Origin: Clostridia bacterium
GTDB lineage: Bacteria; Bacillota; Clostridia; Oscillospirales; CAG-272
Length of the DNA stretch: 42,297 bases
Direction: 5' to 3'
Assembly: GCA_017646745.1 (NCBI GenBank)
Contig: JAGCLY010000022.1
Coordinates: 1-42,297 of the forward strand
Under the pieces are notes generated by a model. That model was not told the DNA's origin. It was given only the letters and a program-made list of their open reading frames with translations, and did not search any database. The translations under genes were made by a program, and so were the position numbers. Below are positions 16,397 to 24,141 of the stretch, piece after piece (position 1 is the stretch's first letter; the number at the start of each line of letters is the position of its first letter).

Positions 16397-18808
16397 TTAC
16401 GCATTCACTCTCAGGCTGTCAACGTAGCCCTTAATGTTGGAGGGATTTGCGATCTTCTCTGCACCGTCGCCCTTGATAACGATGAGTGTGGGCGCTTCCT
16501 TTATGCCGTAAGCGTTAGCAATATCGGTATTCTCCTCGGCCAGAAGGGTTTCGTAGCTAAGGCCCGCCTGATCAAGGAACATCTTTGCCATACGGCACTT
16601 GGGACAGGTCTTGGTGGTAAAGAGGATAAGCTGCTCGGGTGCCTCGTCTACACTATTCACGTCGCATTCTGCATTTTGCATTTTGAATTCTGCATTCTCC
16701 TCAGGCGCACCGCCGATGTAAAGGGGGCGCTTTCCGTCGAGCTTTGAATACACAACTCTGTCCTTATACTCCTGGCTCTTGCCGTCGTTCCAGTTCTGCA
16801 CGGGGCGGTAGTAGCCTGTAATACGGCTGTAAACCTCGGTGGTCTCTCCACACTCGGGACAGCTGAAGTGCTCGCCTGCGATATAGCCGTGGCTCTTACA
16901 TACGCTGTAGGTGGGAGAAATGGAATAATAAGGCAGCTTATAGTTTTCAGCAATAGTGCGGACGAGGGTAGCCGCAGACTTCCAGGAGGGAAGCTTCTCG
17001 CCCAGGTATGCGTGGAACACGGTACCCGAGGTATAGAGGGTGTGGAGCTCGTCCTGCATATCCAGCGCCTCAAAGATATCGTCGGTATAGCCTACGGGAA
17101 GGTGGCTGGAGTTGGTATAATAGGGTGTACCGCCATTCTTGTCAGAGGCGGTGATAATGTCGGGATAGAACTTTCTGTCGTGCTTTGCCAGACGGTAGGA
17201 GGTAGACTCGGCGGGAGTAGCCTCAAGGTTATAGAGGTCGCCGTACTTCTCCTGGTAGTCGGAAAGGCGCTCACGCATGTGGTTAAGCACGTTCTTGGTA
17301 AACTCACGAGTCTGGATATGTGTCATATCCTTGCGCAGCCACTTTGCATTAAGGCCTGCCTCATTCATACCAACAAGACCGATGGTGGAGAAGTGGTTGG
17401 AGAAGCTGCCGAGATAGCGCTTGGTATAAGGATAAAGTCCCTCGCCCATAAGCTTGGTAATAATATCACGCTTGATCTTCAGGGATCTAGCAGAAATGTC
17501 CATCATATGGTCAAGACGCTTGTAGAAATCGCTTTCGTCCTCTGCAAGATATGCAATTCTGGGCATATTGATAGTAACAACACCGATAGAGCCGGTGGAC
17601 TCACCCGAGCCGAAGAAGCCGCCCGACTTTTTACGCAGTTCACGGAGGTCAAGGCGCAGACGGCAGCACATAGAGCGCACGTCGCTGGGCTCCATATCGG
17701 AGTTGATATAGTTAGAGAAATAGGGTGTGCCGTACTTTGCGGTCATCTCAAAGAGGAGCTTGTTATTCTCGGTTTCCGACCAGTCAAAGTCACGGGTGAT
17801 AGAATAGGTGGGAATGGGATACTGGAAGCCACGGCCGTTTACGTCGCCCTCAAGCATGGTCTCGATAAAGGCCTTGTTAACCATATCCATCTCTTTCTTA
17901 CAGTCGCCGTAGGTAAAATCCATCTCCTTGCCGCCAACAATAGCAGGCAGGTTCTTCAGATCCTCCGGCACAGTCCAGTCGAGAGTAATGTTGGAGAAGG
18001 GCGCCTGTGTTCCCCATCTGGAGGGAATATTCACACCGTAGATAAAGGACTCCACGCACTTCTTGGTCTGCTCGTAGGTAAGGTTGTCCGCCTTTACAAA
18101 GGGGGCGAGGTATGTATCAAAGGATGAGAAGGCCTGTGCGCCTGCCCACTCGTTCTGCATAATACCGAGGAAGTTAACCATCTGGTTGCAGAGGCTGGAG
18201 AGATGCTTTGCGGGGGCAGAGGTGATCTTACCTGTTACACCGCCAAGGCCCTCCTTAATAAGCTGCTTCAGCGACCAGCCGGCGCAATAGCCGGTGAGCA
18301 TAGAGAGGTCATGAAGGTGAATATCTGCATTTCTGTGTGCGTTGGCAATCTCGTCGTCATAGATCTCGGAGAGCCAATAGTTAGCGGTGATAGCGCCCGA
18401 ATTATTAAGGATAAGACCGCCCACCGAGTAGGTAACGGTAGAGTTCTCCTTAACTCGCCAGTCATTGATCTTAACGTAGTTATCAACGGTAGCCTTGTAG
18501 TCGAGAACAGTGGAGCGCATCTCACGAAGTCTGGCACGCTGGCGACGGTAGAGGATATATGCCTTAGCCACGTCATCATATCCCGCCTGGCTGAGCACCG
18601 ACTCAACGCTGTCCTGAATATCCTCGACGGCGATGTGGCCGTCCTTGATCTTGGGCTCAAAATCTGCCGTAACCTTAAGGGCGAGGAAATCTATTATCTG
18701 GGGAGTGTAATTTCTCTCCTGAGCATCAAATGCCAGCGAAATTGCTCCCGAAATCTTGCTTATATCAAATTCGACGATCTTACCGTCTCGTTTTAACACT
18801 GTAAACAT
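16397..18808 (-). CDS. nrdD: Anaerobic ribonucleoside-triphosphate reductase fused to a thioredoxin-like domain
   Basis: This 803-residue class III reductase makes deoxyribonucleotides without oxygen through a glycyl radical. An ATP-cone lies at 1-90 (VLKRDGKIVEFDISKI). The catalytic barrel follows, with NIPSRWGTQAPFSN and the DIHLHDL block. A Cys/His zinc site VCKSHGYIAGEHFSCPECG precedes the radical loop RITGYYRP with the glycine at about 665. After residue 704 comes a repeat-encoded linker (NAEFKMQNAECD) and a thioredoxin/glutaredoxin-like domain with active site CPKC (C735, C738) and a cis-Pro motif EAPTLIVI. The fused domain could supply electrons directly and may be reduced by the adjacent TrxB-like protein. 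NrdR boxes lie upstream; nrdG is the next gene upstream. Confidence 0.95.
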   Translation of the reverse strand: MFTVLKRDGKIVEFDISKISGAISLAFDAQERNYTPQIIDFLALKVTADFEPKIKDGHIAVEDIQDSVESVLSQAGYDDVAKAYILYRRQRARLREMRSTVLDYKATVDNYVKINDWRVKENSTVTYSVGGLILNNSGAITANYWLSEIYDDEIANAHRNADIHLHDLSMLTGYCAGWSLKQLIKEGLGGVTGKITSAPAKHLSSLCNQMVNFLGIMQNEWAGAQAFSSFDTYLAPFVKADNLTYEQTKKCVESFIYGVNIPSRWGTQAPFSNITLDWTVPEDLKNLPAIVGGKEMDFTYGDCKKEMDMVNKAFIETMLEGDVNGRGFQYPIPTYSITRDFDWSETENNKLLFEMTAKYGTPYFSNYINSDMEPSDVRSMCCRLRLDLRELRKKSGGFFGSGESTGSIGVVTINMPRIAYLAEDESDFYKRLDHMMDISARSLKIKRDIITKLMGEGLYPYTKRYLGSFSNHFSTIGLVGMNEAGLNAKWLRKDMTHIQTREFTKNVLNHMRERLSDYQEKYGDLYNLEATPAESTSYRLAKHDRKFYPDIITASDKNGGTPYYTNSSHLPVGYTDDIFEALDMQDELHTLYTSGTVFHAYLGEKLPSWKSAATLVRTIAENYKLPYYSISPTYSVCKSHGYIAGEHFSCPECGETTEVYSRITGYYRPVQNWNDGKSQEYKDRVVYSKLDGKRPLYIGGAPEENAEFKMQNAECDVNSVDEAPEQLILFTTKTCPKCRMAKMFLDQAGLSYETLLAEENTDIANAYGIKEAPTLIVIKGDGAEKIANPSNIKGYVDSLRVNA
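16662..16702 (-). repeat. AATGCAG-family repeat inside nrdD
   Basis: TTCTGCATTTTGCATTTTGAATTCTGCATTC on the plus strand, about five 7-8 base units, is translated on the minus strand as the linker between NrdD and the thioredoxin-like domain. It keeps the frame. Confidence 0.75.
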
Positions 18809-18893
18809 AGTTTTTTCTCCTTTTTCCTGTACTTTTTACCCTTATTTTGAGGCAGATTTTTTGCCCGCCCCGAAGAGTAGATATAGCTCTTCC

Positions 18894-18922
18894 ATTATAC
18901 TATATTTAGCGCAAAAAGTCAA
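18894..18922 (-). promoter_or_regulatory. Promoter of nrdD
   Basis: On the minus strand TTGACT (18922-18917), a 17-base spacer and TATAAT (18899-18894) lie 86 bases before the start codon. Confidence 0.8.
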
Positions 18923-18929
18923 TGTGAAA

Positions 18930-18977
18930 ACACAAAATATTGTGTCAAGAGCGCATTTTCGTCACAATATATAGAGG
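18930..18977. promoter_or_regulatory. Pair of NrdR boxes upstream of nrdD
   Basis: ACACAAAATATTGTGT (18930-18945) and TCACAATATATAGAGG (18962-18977) match the NrdR-box consensus acaCwAtATaTwGtgt. They are separated by 16 bases (32 bases start to start, three helical turns), the usual spacing for NrdR pairs. NrdR represses ribonucleotide reductase genes when dATP is high. The boxes are just upstream of the nrdD -35 element. Confidence 0.8.
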
Positions 18978-19006
18978 GTAAACAATTATTTACAAAAAAA
19001 GAAATA

Positions 19007-19042
19007 CCGCAAAAAACTCCCATTTTTCAAGGGCTTTTGCGG
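19007..19042 (-). terminator. Terminator after nrdG
   Basis: CCGCAAAAGCCC and GGGAGTTTTTTGCGG form an imperfect stem on the minus strand followed by a T-rich run, 80 bases past the nrdG stop. The opposite strand also ends in TTTTTT. It separates nrdG from nrdD, so each has its own promoter. Confidence 0.65.
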
Positions 19043-19121
19043 CTTTTTTCTTTGATAAATTACATGGTATTTTTTTCCTTGTTTGTGCAAAGTGTACATT
19101 TTGGTAGAAAACGTGTCATTT

Positions 19122-19814
19122 TCAACCCCTGATCTCGGCATTTGGCAGGTTTTCCTTCAATATTTTTAACAGCTCCTCGGTTTCCTCACGGCTAAAGGCG
19201 GTAAATCCGCCCACCAGCAGATCACCCTCATCACGGTAGGTCTGCAGAAAATACCTTTCATCACCACGAAGCCACTCTCCGATTGCCAAAAGATCCTCTG
19301 CGGTGTGGAGCTCCTTTACCAGCGTGGTACGGAACTCAAAGTCCACTCTGCCCTGCATCAGCAAATCGGCGCTGTCCTTTACGGCAGAAAGCATATGGCT
19401 ATCCTCACTCAGCCCTGCCGTGATCCCATATTTATCGGGACAATTCTTAATATCCATCGCCACGTAGTCCACAAGTCCGTCGGCTATAAGAGAATAAAGC
19501 TTCTCGGGATTGGTGCCGTTAGTATCCAGCTTTACCGAGTATCCAAGCTCCTTTATGCGACCGATAAGCTCCGGAAGGTCGGGATGTATGGTAGGCTCTC
19601 CGCCGCTTATACAAACGCCCTGCAGCCGTCCACGCCGTGATTCGAGAAAGGCAAGAAGCTCGTCCGAGCCCATAATGCCCTCCCCCGCCTGCTGTACCAG
19701 CGAGCCGTTGTGACAGAAGGGACAGCGGAAATTGCATCCGCCAAGAAACACCGTGCAAGCAAGCTTGCCCGGATAATCAAGCAGCGTCAGCCTTTGCAGT
19801 CCGTGAATACGCAT
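19122..19814 (-). CDS. nrdG: Anaerobic ribonucleotide reductase activating protein (radical SAM)
   Basis: This radical SAM enzyme makes the glycyl radical on NrdD. The cluster motif CNFRCPFCHNG (Cx3Cx2C) lies at about residues 27-37, the SAM-contacting GGEPT at about 72-76, and DTNGT at about 96-100. The longer form, with a C-terminal domain ending in FSREETEELL, resembles the pyruvate-formate-lyase-like NrdG type common in clostridia; the total is 230 residues. An upstream in-frame ATG exists, but AAGGAGGGTGAAAAT places the start at 19814. It is transcribed from its own promoter (19845-19873) ahead of nrdD. Confidence 0.93.
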   Translation of the reverse strand: MRIHGLQRLTLLDYPGKLACTVFLGGCNFRCPFCHNGSLVQQAGEGIMGSDELLAFLESRRGRLQGVCISGGEPTIHPDLPELIGRIKELGYSVKLDTNGTNPEKLYSLIADGLVDYVAMDIKNCPDKYGITAGLSEDSHMLSAVKDSADLLMQGRVDFEFRTTLVKELHTAEDLLAIGEWLRGDERYFLQTYRDEGDLLVGGFTAFSREETEELLKILKENLPNAEIRG

Positions 19815-19844
19815 ATTTTCACCCTCCTTTGTCATATATAAATA

Positions 19845-19873
19845 ATTGTACCAAAACTTACGAGGTTATGCAA
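19845..19873 (-). promoter_or_regulatory. Promoter of nrdG
   Basis: On the minus strand TTGCAT (19873-19868), a 17-base spacer and TACAAT (19850-19845) lie 31 bases before the start codon. Confidence 0.6.
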
Positions 19874-19941
19874 TAGCTTTTGAGAAAAAAGATAAAGTCA
19901 CCATCTTTCTGGCACTCCTCCCGCTTTTCATCAAAAACCAC

Positions 19942-19970
19942 TTGACAAAGCGGGCTTACTTTGATATAAT
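19942..19970 (+). promoter_or_regulatory. Promoter of tRNA-Pro
   Basis: TTGACA (19942-19947), a 17-base spacer and TATAAT (19965-19970) form a perfect consensus sigma-A promoter about 90 bases before the tRNA. The leader from about 19977 to 20062 shows no open reading frame of note. Confidence 0.85.
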
Positions 19971-20062
19971 ATTAAGGCTAATTTATTTCGAGGTGTAGTT
20001 TTTACAAACAAAAAAGCTCAATCAGACACCAAGGTACCTACGAGCATCAATTAACTGAATAT

Positions 20063-20138
20063 CCGGGTGTAGCGCAGTTGGTAGCGCGCCAGTTTCGGGT
20101 ACTGGAGGTCGCACGTTCAAATCGTGTCACTCGGACCA
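20063..20138 (+). tRNA. tRNA-Pro (anticodon CGG)
   Basis: A 76-base cloverleaf can be drawn. The acceptor stem is CCGGGTG with CACTCGG (one G-U pair), the D-arm GCGC...GCGC, the anticodon arm CCAGT-TTCGGGT-ACTGG with anticodon CGG, and the T-arm has TTCAAAT. A discriminator A is followed by an encoded CCA (20136-20138). It reads CCG proline codons. Confidence 0.92.
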
Positions 20139-20159
20139 AAAGAAGTGCTTCTTTTAAAA

Positions 20160-20196
20160 AAACAGTCCTTTTCGAGAGAAAAGGACTGTTTTTTGT
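20160..20196 (+). terminator. Terminator after tRNA-Pro
   Basis: A 13-bp stem AACAGTCCTTTTC / GAAAAGGACTGTT with a 4-nt loop is followed by a T-run. A second small palindrome (AAAAGAAG / CTTCTTTT) lies at 20139-20156 directly after CCA. Confidence 0.88.
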
Positions 20197-20216
20197 TTAT
20201 TTTGCATGTGCGACGG

Positions 20217-20909
20217 CTAGTTATCCTTAGTCGCACGGGAAACATAGTATGCCTTACACGAATCCACACAGAAGCAGCCTAGGGTGCCACTGGTGAAGGT
20301 GCAGGTATCAAGGTGTATTTTATAATAGCTGCGCAGGCTATCCGAGTTGCTGTTCTTTTTATAGGCGATGATTTTATCCTCGCCGCATATAGCCGAGGTT
20401 GCGGTATGCCCAAAGAATACGCATTTACCGTTTTTCGGCAGAACGTCAGGATTTTTAAATTTCCTGTTATACAGCAGCTCTTGGACGGGAACGGTCTCAA
20501 GCGGTGGAATCTCACCGCTATTATCAAGCGGAACACCTGCGTGAGCGCAGATGAAATCATCTGTTTCTATGTAGTACGGCAGGCCCTCGATATAATCAAC
20601 CAGCTCCCAGGTTAAAAGGTGACCGTCACCCTGTATATACCTCCCGAGCCTGTTAAGAACGGCATCACAGTCGTCGCTTTCCTGCATCTGGGAATAGTAA
20701 TAATTCAAGAAGGCCTCCTCGTGATTTCCACGAATACAATGAACGTTTGGCATCGAGGAAATCAGCCTTAAAAGCTTAACCGAGTCATCACCCTTCTCAA
20801 TAATATCACCGCAGACGTAAAGCTGGTCATTTGGAGAAAGGGCGATTTTTGCCATAAGTCTCTTGAAAAGATCAAGATGACCGTGAATGTCGGAAATTAC
20901 GTAAGTCAT
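20217..20909 (-). CDS. PPP-family serine/threonine phosphatase-like metallophosphoesterase
   Basis: The 230-residue protein carries all the two-metal motifs of the calcineurin-like superfamily near the N-terminus: SDIHGH (6-11), GDIIEKG (about 34-40) and RGNHEEA (about 59-65), with a later CAHAGVP and a FFGHT histidine motif. This order is that of bacterial PrpA-type or symmetrical diadenosine tetraphosphatase-type enzymes. The substrate cannot be told from sequence. It sits downstream of the toxin-delivery array on the same strand, after a gap of about 120 bases, so it may be an independent gene or a signalling partner. The ATG at 20909 follows GAAAGGC. Confidence 0.85.
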   Translation of the reverse strand: MTYVISDIHGHLDLFKRLMAKIALSPNDQLYVCGDIIEKGDDSVKLLRLISSMPNVHCIRGNHEEAFLNYYYSQMQESDDCDAVLNRLGRYIQGDGHLLTWELVDYIEGLPYYIETDDFICAHAGVPLDNSGEIPPLETVPVQELLYNRKFKNPDVLPKNGKCVFFGHTATSAICGEDKIIAYKKNSNSDSLRSYYKIHLDTCTFTSGTLGCFCVDSCKAYYVSRATKDN

Positions 20910-21032
20910 TGTGATTGCCTTTCGTTTTACCCCACTACTATCTGCTTGATTTGTTAATCTGACTTCATGAGCTACTTTGTAATAAGAAGCCTATCTCTTC
21001 TGGAGTGGGTTCTTCACAATAATTATATTTCA

Positions 21033-21320
21033 TTAAAAGCTATGTATATCGCGCAAAAATATAGAAAACTCACCCAAACTACCGAGTTTACGAAAACCGT
21101 GACACAGCTCATAAATTATATCGAGATACTCTTGATAATATTCCGACTTCCAATCCTTACACAATTCTTGCAAGCGATTTATTCTTACGCTGATTTCCAG
21201 CTCGTATTCCTTGATTTTGTCAGAATACTTTGAAATCAATTTAACCATCTCTGTCGGATTGCATTCTGCTCTTTCTTCTATCTCCTCGGGAGAAAAGCCC
21301 GGTAGATATTCTCTTTTCAT
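21033..21320 (-). CDS. Small charged protein of unknown function
   Basis: This 95-residue helical protein begins MKREYLPGFSPEEIEER and is rich in Glu, Lys, Leu and Tyr, with no signal peptide or membrane segment. AGGTGATAAT before the ATG supports translation. It follows the glycine-rich membrane protein by 48 bases on the same strand. By position it could be an immunity or chaperone-type partner in the toxin region, but nothing in the sequence proves it. Confidence 0.6.
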   Translation of the reverse strand: MKREYLPGFSPEEIEERAECNPTEMVKLISKYSDKIKEYELEISVRINRLQELCKDWKSEYYQEYLDIIYELCHGFRKLGSLGEFSIFLRDIHSF

Positions 21321-21368
21321 ATTATCACCTCATCTTACAGTAACCGATCGCGGTGATCTTTTATTTTG

Positions 21369-22709
21369 TCAGTTTTCTAAATCGTTGTACTTTATGTGTT
21401 TGTCGTCTATAAGATTTTCGCCGTTGGTATAGGTGTTTTGCACGCCGTGGCTACCTTGATCTCCCGAATCGCCCGAGTGGCCGAAGATGCCGCCCTTTCC
21501 GCCACTGCCGCCTGCTCCGCCGCTGCCGGGAACTCCAAGCGTGAGCACAAGCTTGCCATTAAATCTATCCGAACTCATCCTGATACAATCAATTACCACT
21601 GATGAGTCACCGCCGTCACCGCCATCGGAGCCGTCATAGCCGTTGCTAAAAATACCGCCACTACCACCGCTTGCGCCATAACCGCCCCTACCGCCGTTTC
21701 CTGCGGTTAAAGAAAGTCTGCCCCATCCAGTGAATATCAGCTCCTGTGCCGAAAGAGGAGGTGTGCCGTGCTTCCCGTCCTTCTGATCGCTATTTTCATG
21801 CAGTCCGCCAATGCCACTGCTACCGTTAATGCCCTCAATGCTGTTAATCCCCGAAACCGTAAGGGTGCAGCGCTCGGATTTAATACGCAGATATCCGTCG
21901 TATATCTTGACATTTTTCAGTGTGACCTTAGTTGCAGATGTAACGATCTTAAGATCGTAATAACTTTTCATTATTCCACCGACCAAAACAAGCTCACGGC
22001 AATTGCTGCCGGTTTCAATGTAGCCAAGATCATCATCCTCGTCAAGACGGGATATATCAATTGCCACGATCTCAGAATCGGTGTACTGGAAGATCTCAGA
22101 GAAGGAAGAAACCTTTATCAACTCGGCGCCACCGGTCATCTTAACCGAATTAGCCGATAAAACGAAGAATATCGCCAATCCAATCAGTGCAAGAGGTATT
22201 TTCCAGGAAATAGATTCCTCTACGCCGAAGCGGTAGCTAAGAAAAATAATAAGAGAAGAAACAGCGCATATACTAACCGCCAGCGCCGGAACGACAGCGA
22301 AAAGCAGACCGGTTAAAATAATATACACCCAAAACCATCCGACAAGATCGTCTCCCAAAAACATAATGGCGCTAAGAATCGTAAACACAACGCCGATTAT
22401 ACCGATACCGGTGGCAACTAAGAGATGCCAGAGCTCAGGCTGCTTGAAAATCAGATTAGCGACAAACACCTCGCCGTCGTTAACATATCCAACGTACTGA
22501 ATAACCTGACCGATAATAAATGTCACAATAGGAATCAAAATTGAAAAGAAAATCAGCGGATCGAAGTACGCACGTGTGGCAGCGCTGTTGCCATCCCCAA
22601 GATAAACCCGGGTGGGCTCGTTATTCTCAATAAGATTATTACTTGAAGACGGAACGGGAGCAACATCTCTTGCTATAGTTCCGTCAGAATTTACCTCATA
22701 TGTAAACAT
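21369..22709 (-). CDS. Polytopic membrane protein with glycine-rich C-terminal domain
   Basis: The 446-residue protein has a polar N-terminus, then four hydrophobic segments in the first 190 residues (near 52-75, 92-120, 125-158 and 168-190). A soluble part follows with regular hydrophobic strands (LVLVGG, VTLKNVKIYDGYL, CTLTVSGINSIEGIN), suggesting a beta-helix-like fold. The last 130 residues are glycine-rich (GGRGGYGASGGSGG and GSGGAGGSGGKGG), broken by short beta-strands. No family is recognised. The start is the ATG at 22709, with AGGAGG eight bases upstream. It lies downstream of the papain-fold toxin and could be an envelope partner or an unrelated surface protein. Confidence 0.75.
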   Translation of the reverse strand: MFTYEVNSDGTIARDVAPVPSSSNNLIENNEPTRVYLGDGNSAATRAYFDPLIFFSILIPIVTFIIGQVIQYVGYVNDGEVFVANLIFKQPELWHLLVATGIGIIGVVFTILSAIMFLGDDLVGWFWVYIILTGLLFAVVPALAVSICAVSSLIIFLSYRFGVEESISWKIPLALIGLAIFFVLSANSVKMTGGAELIKVSSFSEIFQYTDSEIVAIDISRLDEDDDLGYIETGSNCRELVLVGGIMKSYYDLKIVTSATKVTLKNVKIYDGYLRIKSERCTLTVSGINSIEGINGSSGIGGLHENSDQKDGKHGTPPLSAQELIFTGWGRLSLTAGNGGRGGYGASGGSGGIFSNGYDGSDGGDGGDSSVVIDCIRMSSDRFNGKLVLTLGVPGSGGAGGSGGKGGIFGHSGDSGDQGSHGVQNTYTNGENLIDDKHIKYNDLEN

Positions 22710-22797
22710 CCCTGCCACCTCCTTGCCTTTTCAAAAAACAACATAATTCTACCACAAACCTTAGGAAAAGTCAACCTCCCCACCTCACACAGATAAG

Positions 22798-22826
22798 AAG
22801 ATCGCCGGGGAAATCCCGGCGATCTT
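22798..22826 (-). terminator. Strong hairpin, probable terminator
   Basis: A 12-bp perfect stem (AAGATCGCCGGG / CCCGGCGATCTT, 5-nt loop) ends the interval between the papain-fold gene and the glycine-rich membrane protein. The T-tract is weak on both strands. Confidence 0.6.
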
Positions 22827-22887
22827 TGACTTTAATAATATTGTTAAATGTTACCAAATTTGTGGAATGCTGCTCGGCAAAGTTGTT

Positions 22888-22956
22888 CTAAGCAGCATCT
22901 GTGTAAGCTGTAGGGGGAGCGGTAGGCTCGTCAGGCTCATATGCATTAACGGTCTC
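22888..22956 (-). pseudogene. Short C-terminal coding relic
   Basis: In the 400-base gap 22710-23109 one minus-strand frame reads ETVNAYEPDEPTAPPTAYTD-A-A-stop, a Pro/Glu-rich tail like the end of an exported protein, but it is preceded in frame by TAA at 22959-22957. An inverted repeat (ATGCTGCT / AGCAGCAT, 22867-22898) overlaps its stop. The rest of the gap shows no gene. Confidence 0.25.
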
Positions 22957-23109
22957 TTAAATACGATGGTCACGGCAACGCTGAGTAATCCAAAAAAATC
23001 CTCTTTTTTCGTTTTCTTTAAAGTAGCATATTAATTAATAGCATACAAAATGAAATGCTACAATTATTAATTTCAACGAATCGGAAAGCGAGCGGTTTAC
23101 CGCTTTTTA

Positions 23110-24105
23110 TTATCTGATTGGTTCTGCGGTGATATTTAGGCCGTTGTTGTAGTTATACATTCTATCAAAAGCGGTAATAGATACAAATCGGCACATATCA
23201 CCGGTGCCTGTATCACAAATTACATAGCCCATAAGCTCGCCGTCGGAGGCCCGATGGATGCTACCGTAAAGCAACACCGCATGACCTGACCCAATATGTG
23301 AGGGCTGATCCCAGAGCAGGCCTGCATCCACCGATGCAATTACGCCATGACCGCGCTCAATATAAACAGCGATATCCCTGGGTTTGACGAGCTTTATATC
23401 GTTCTTAATATCAAATTTTCTGAGCAGATCAGCCCTGTGCATAGAGGACGTAGCGCCGTTTTCCCGCATATTAGGGTCATCGATGCTACACAACCCCTGA
23501 CCGACGGCAACCCTGACAACATCGTTCTCTGTTATCTGTCTGCCCGCCAAAATCAACAGTTGGGCAACGCAGGCTATACCACAGTTCTGCTGCATACCAA
23601 AATTGTTATTTCCCTGGTGACCGGTGAATCTTTCATCAATATCACCCTCTGTGCCAAAGACATAACAATCTGTGTCAAACACTCTTTGCAGCGAGCCCTC
23701 AACAAAGCTGTCGCCACCGGCAATATTTTCCTCCTCCGGAGGTACAAGGCTTATCGGCTGGGCAAATCTCTGGGGATCAAATTGATATAGAAATGCCGAA
23801 TATCTATCCAGGCTTCTTGATATTTTGCCATCGTGCAGCTCTACGTCCCTTTTTAAGGTAACGTAGACGTCCATCATTATTTTCTTATATTTTTCAACCA
23901 GCTTTTTCAGCCTTTTGATCTTCGCCAGATCCTCTTTAAGATATCCGCCAGAGTATTTGTTTATCTCAAACAAGGCGTCGTCAATTTGCTCAAAGCTTTC
24001 GTTTTTTGTCAGCTGCAGCAGCTCTAAGGACAGCTTGGTATCCTTGATATATTGCTTAACCGCCTTATCGATAAATTCAATCGATTTTTGCTCTGCTGAT
24101 ACCAT
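23110..24105 (-). CDS. Papain-fold (C39-like) putative toxin
   Basis: The 331-residue protein has an N-terminal helical half (1-110), with KRLKKLVEKYKKIMM as a likely coiled coil, and a C-terminal cysteine-peptidase-like half. Visible catalytic candidates are Q173 and C175 in QQNCGIACVAQLL, H275 in GSGHAVLLYG and D298 in ICDTGTGD, the Cys-His-Asp order of C39/papain-like folds seen in polymorphic toxins. No signal peptide and no WXG100 domain are present, unlike the two neighbouring toxins. A good ribosome site (AGGAGGAATTGA) precedes the ATG. It follows the SUKH gene by 36 bases. It could be a delivered effector, or a peptidase that processes the other cargo. Confidence 0.7.
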   Translation of the reverse strand: MVSAEQKSIEFIDKAVKQYIKDTKLSLELLQLTKNESFEQIDDALFEINKYSGGYLKEDLAKIKRLKKLVEKYKKIMMDVYVTLKRDVELHDGKISRSLDRYSAFLYQFDPQRFAQPISLVPPEEENIAGGDSFVEGSLQRVFDTDCYVFGTEGDIDERFTGHQGNNNFGMQQNCGIACVAQLLILAGRQITENDVVRVAVGQGLCSIDDPNMRENGATSSMHRADLLRKFDIKNDIKLVKPRDIAVYIERGHGVIASVDAGLLWDQPSHIGSGHAVLLYGSIHRASDGELMGYVICDTGTGDMCRFVSITAFDRMYNYNNGLNITAEPIR

Positions 24106-24141
24106 TCAATTCCTCCTAAAGGCTTTTTTTGCGTTGTTAAA

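Noticed and set aside
7022-16702. CRISPR array
   Set aside because: The short repeats are 7-8 bases in direct tandem without unique spacers, and no cas gene is present.
16868-18127. Plus-strand open frame opposite nrdD
   Set aside because: It is a shadow of a highly conserved reductase.
20967-21233. Plus-strand open frame of 88 residues
   Set aside because: It overlaps the small minus-strand gene at 21033-21320, which has the better ribosome site; the plus frame has none.
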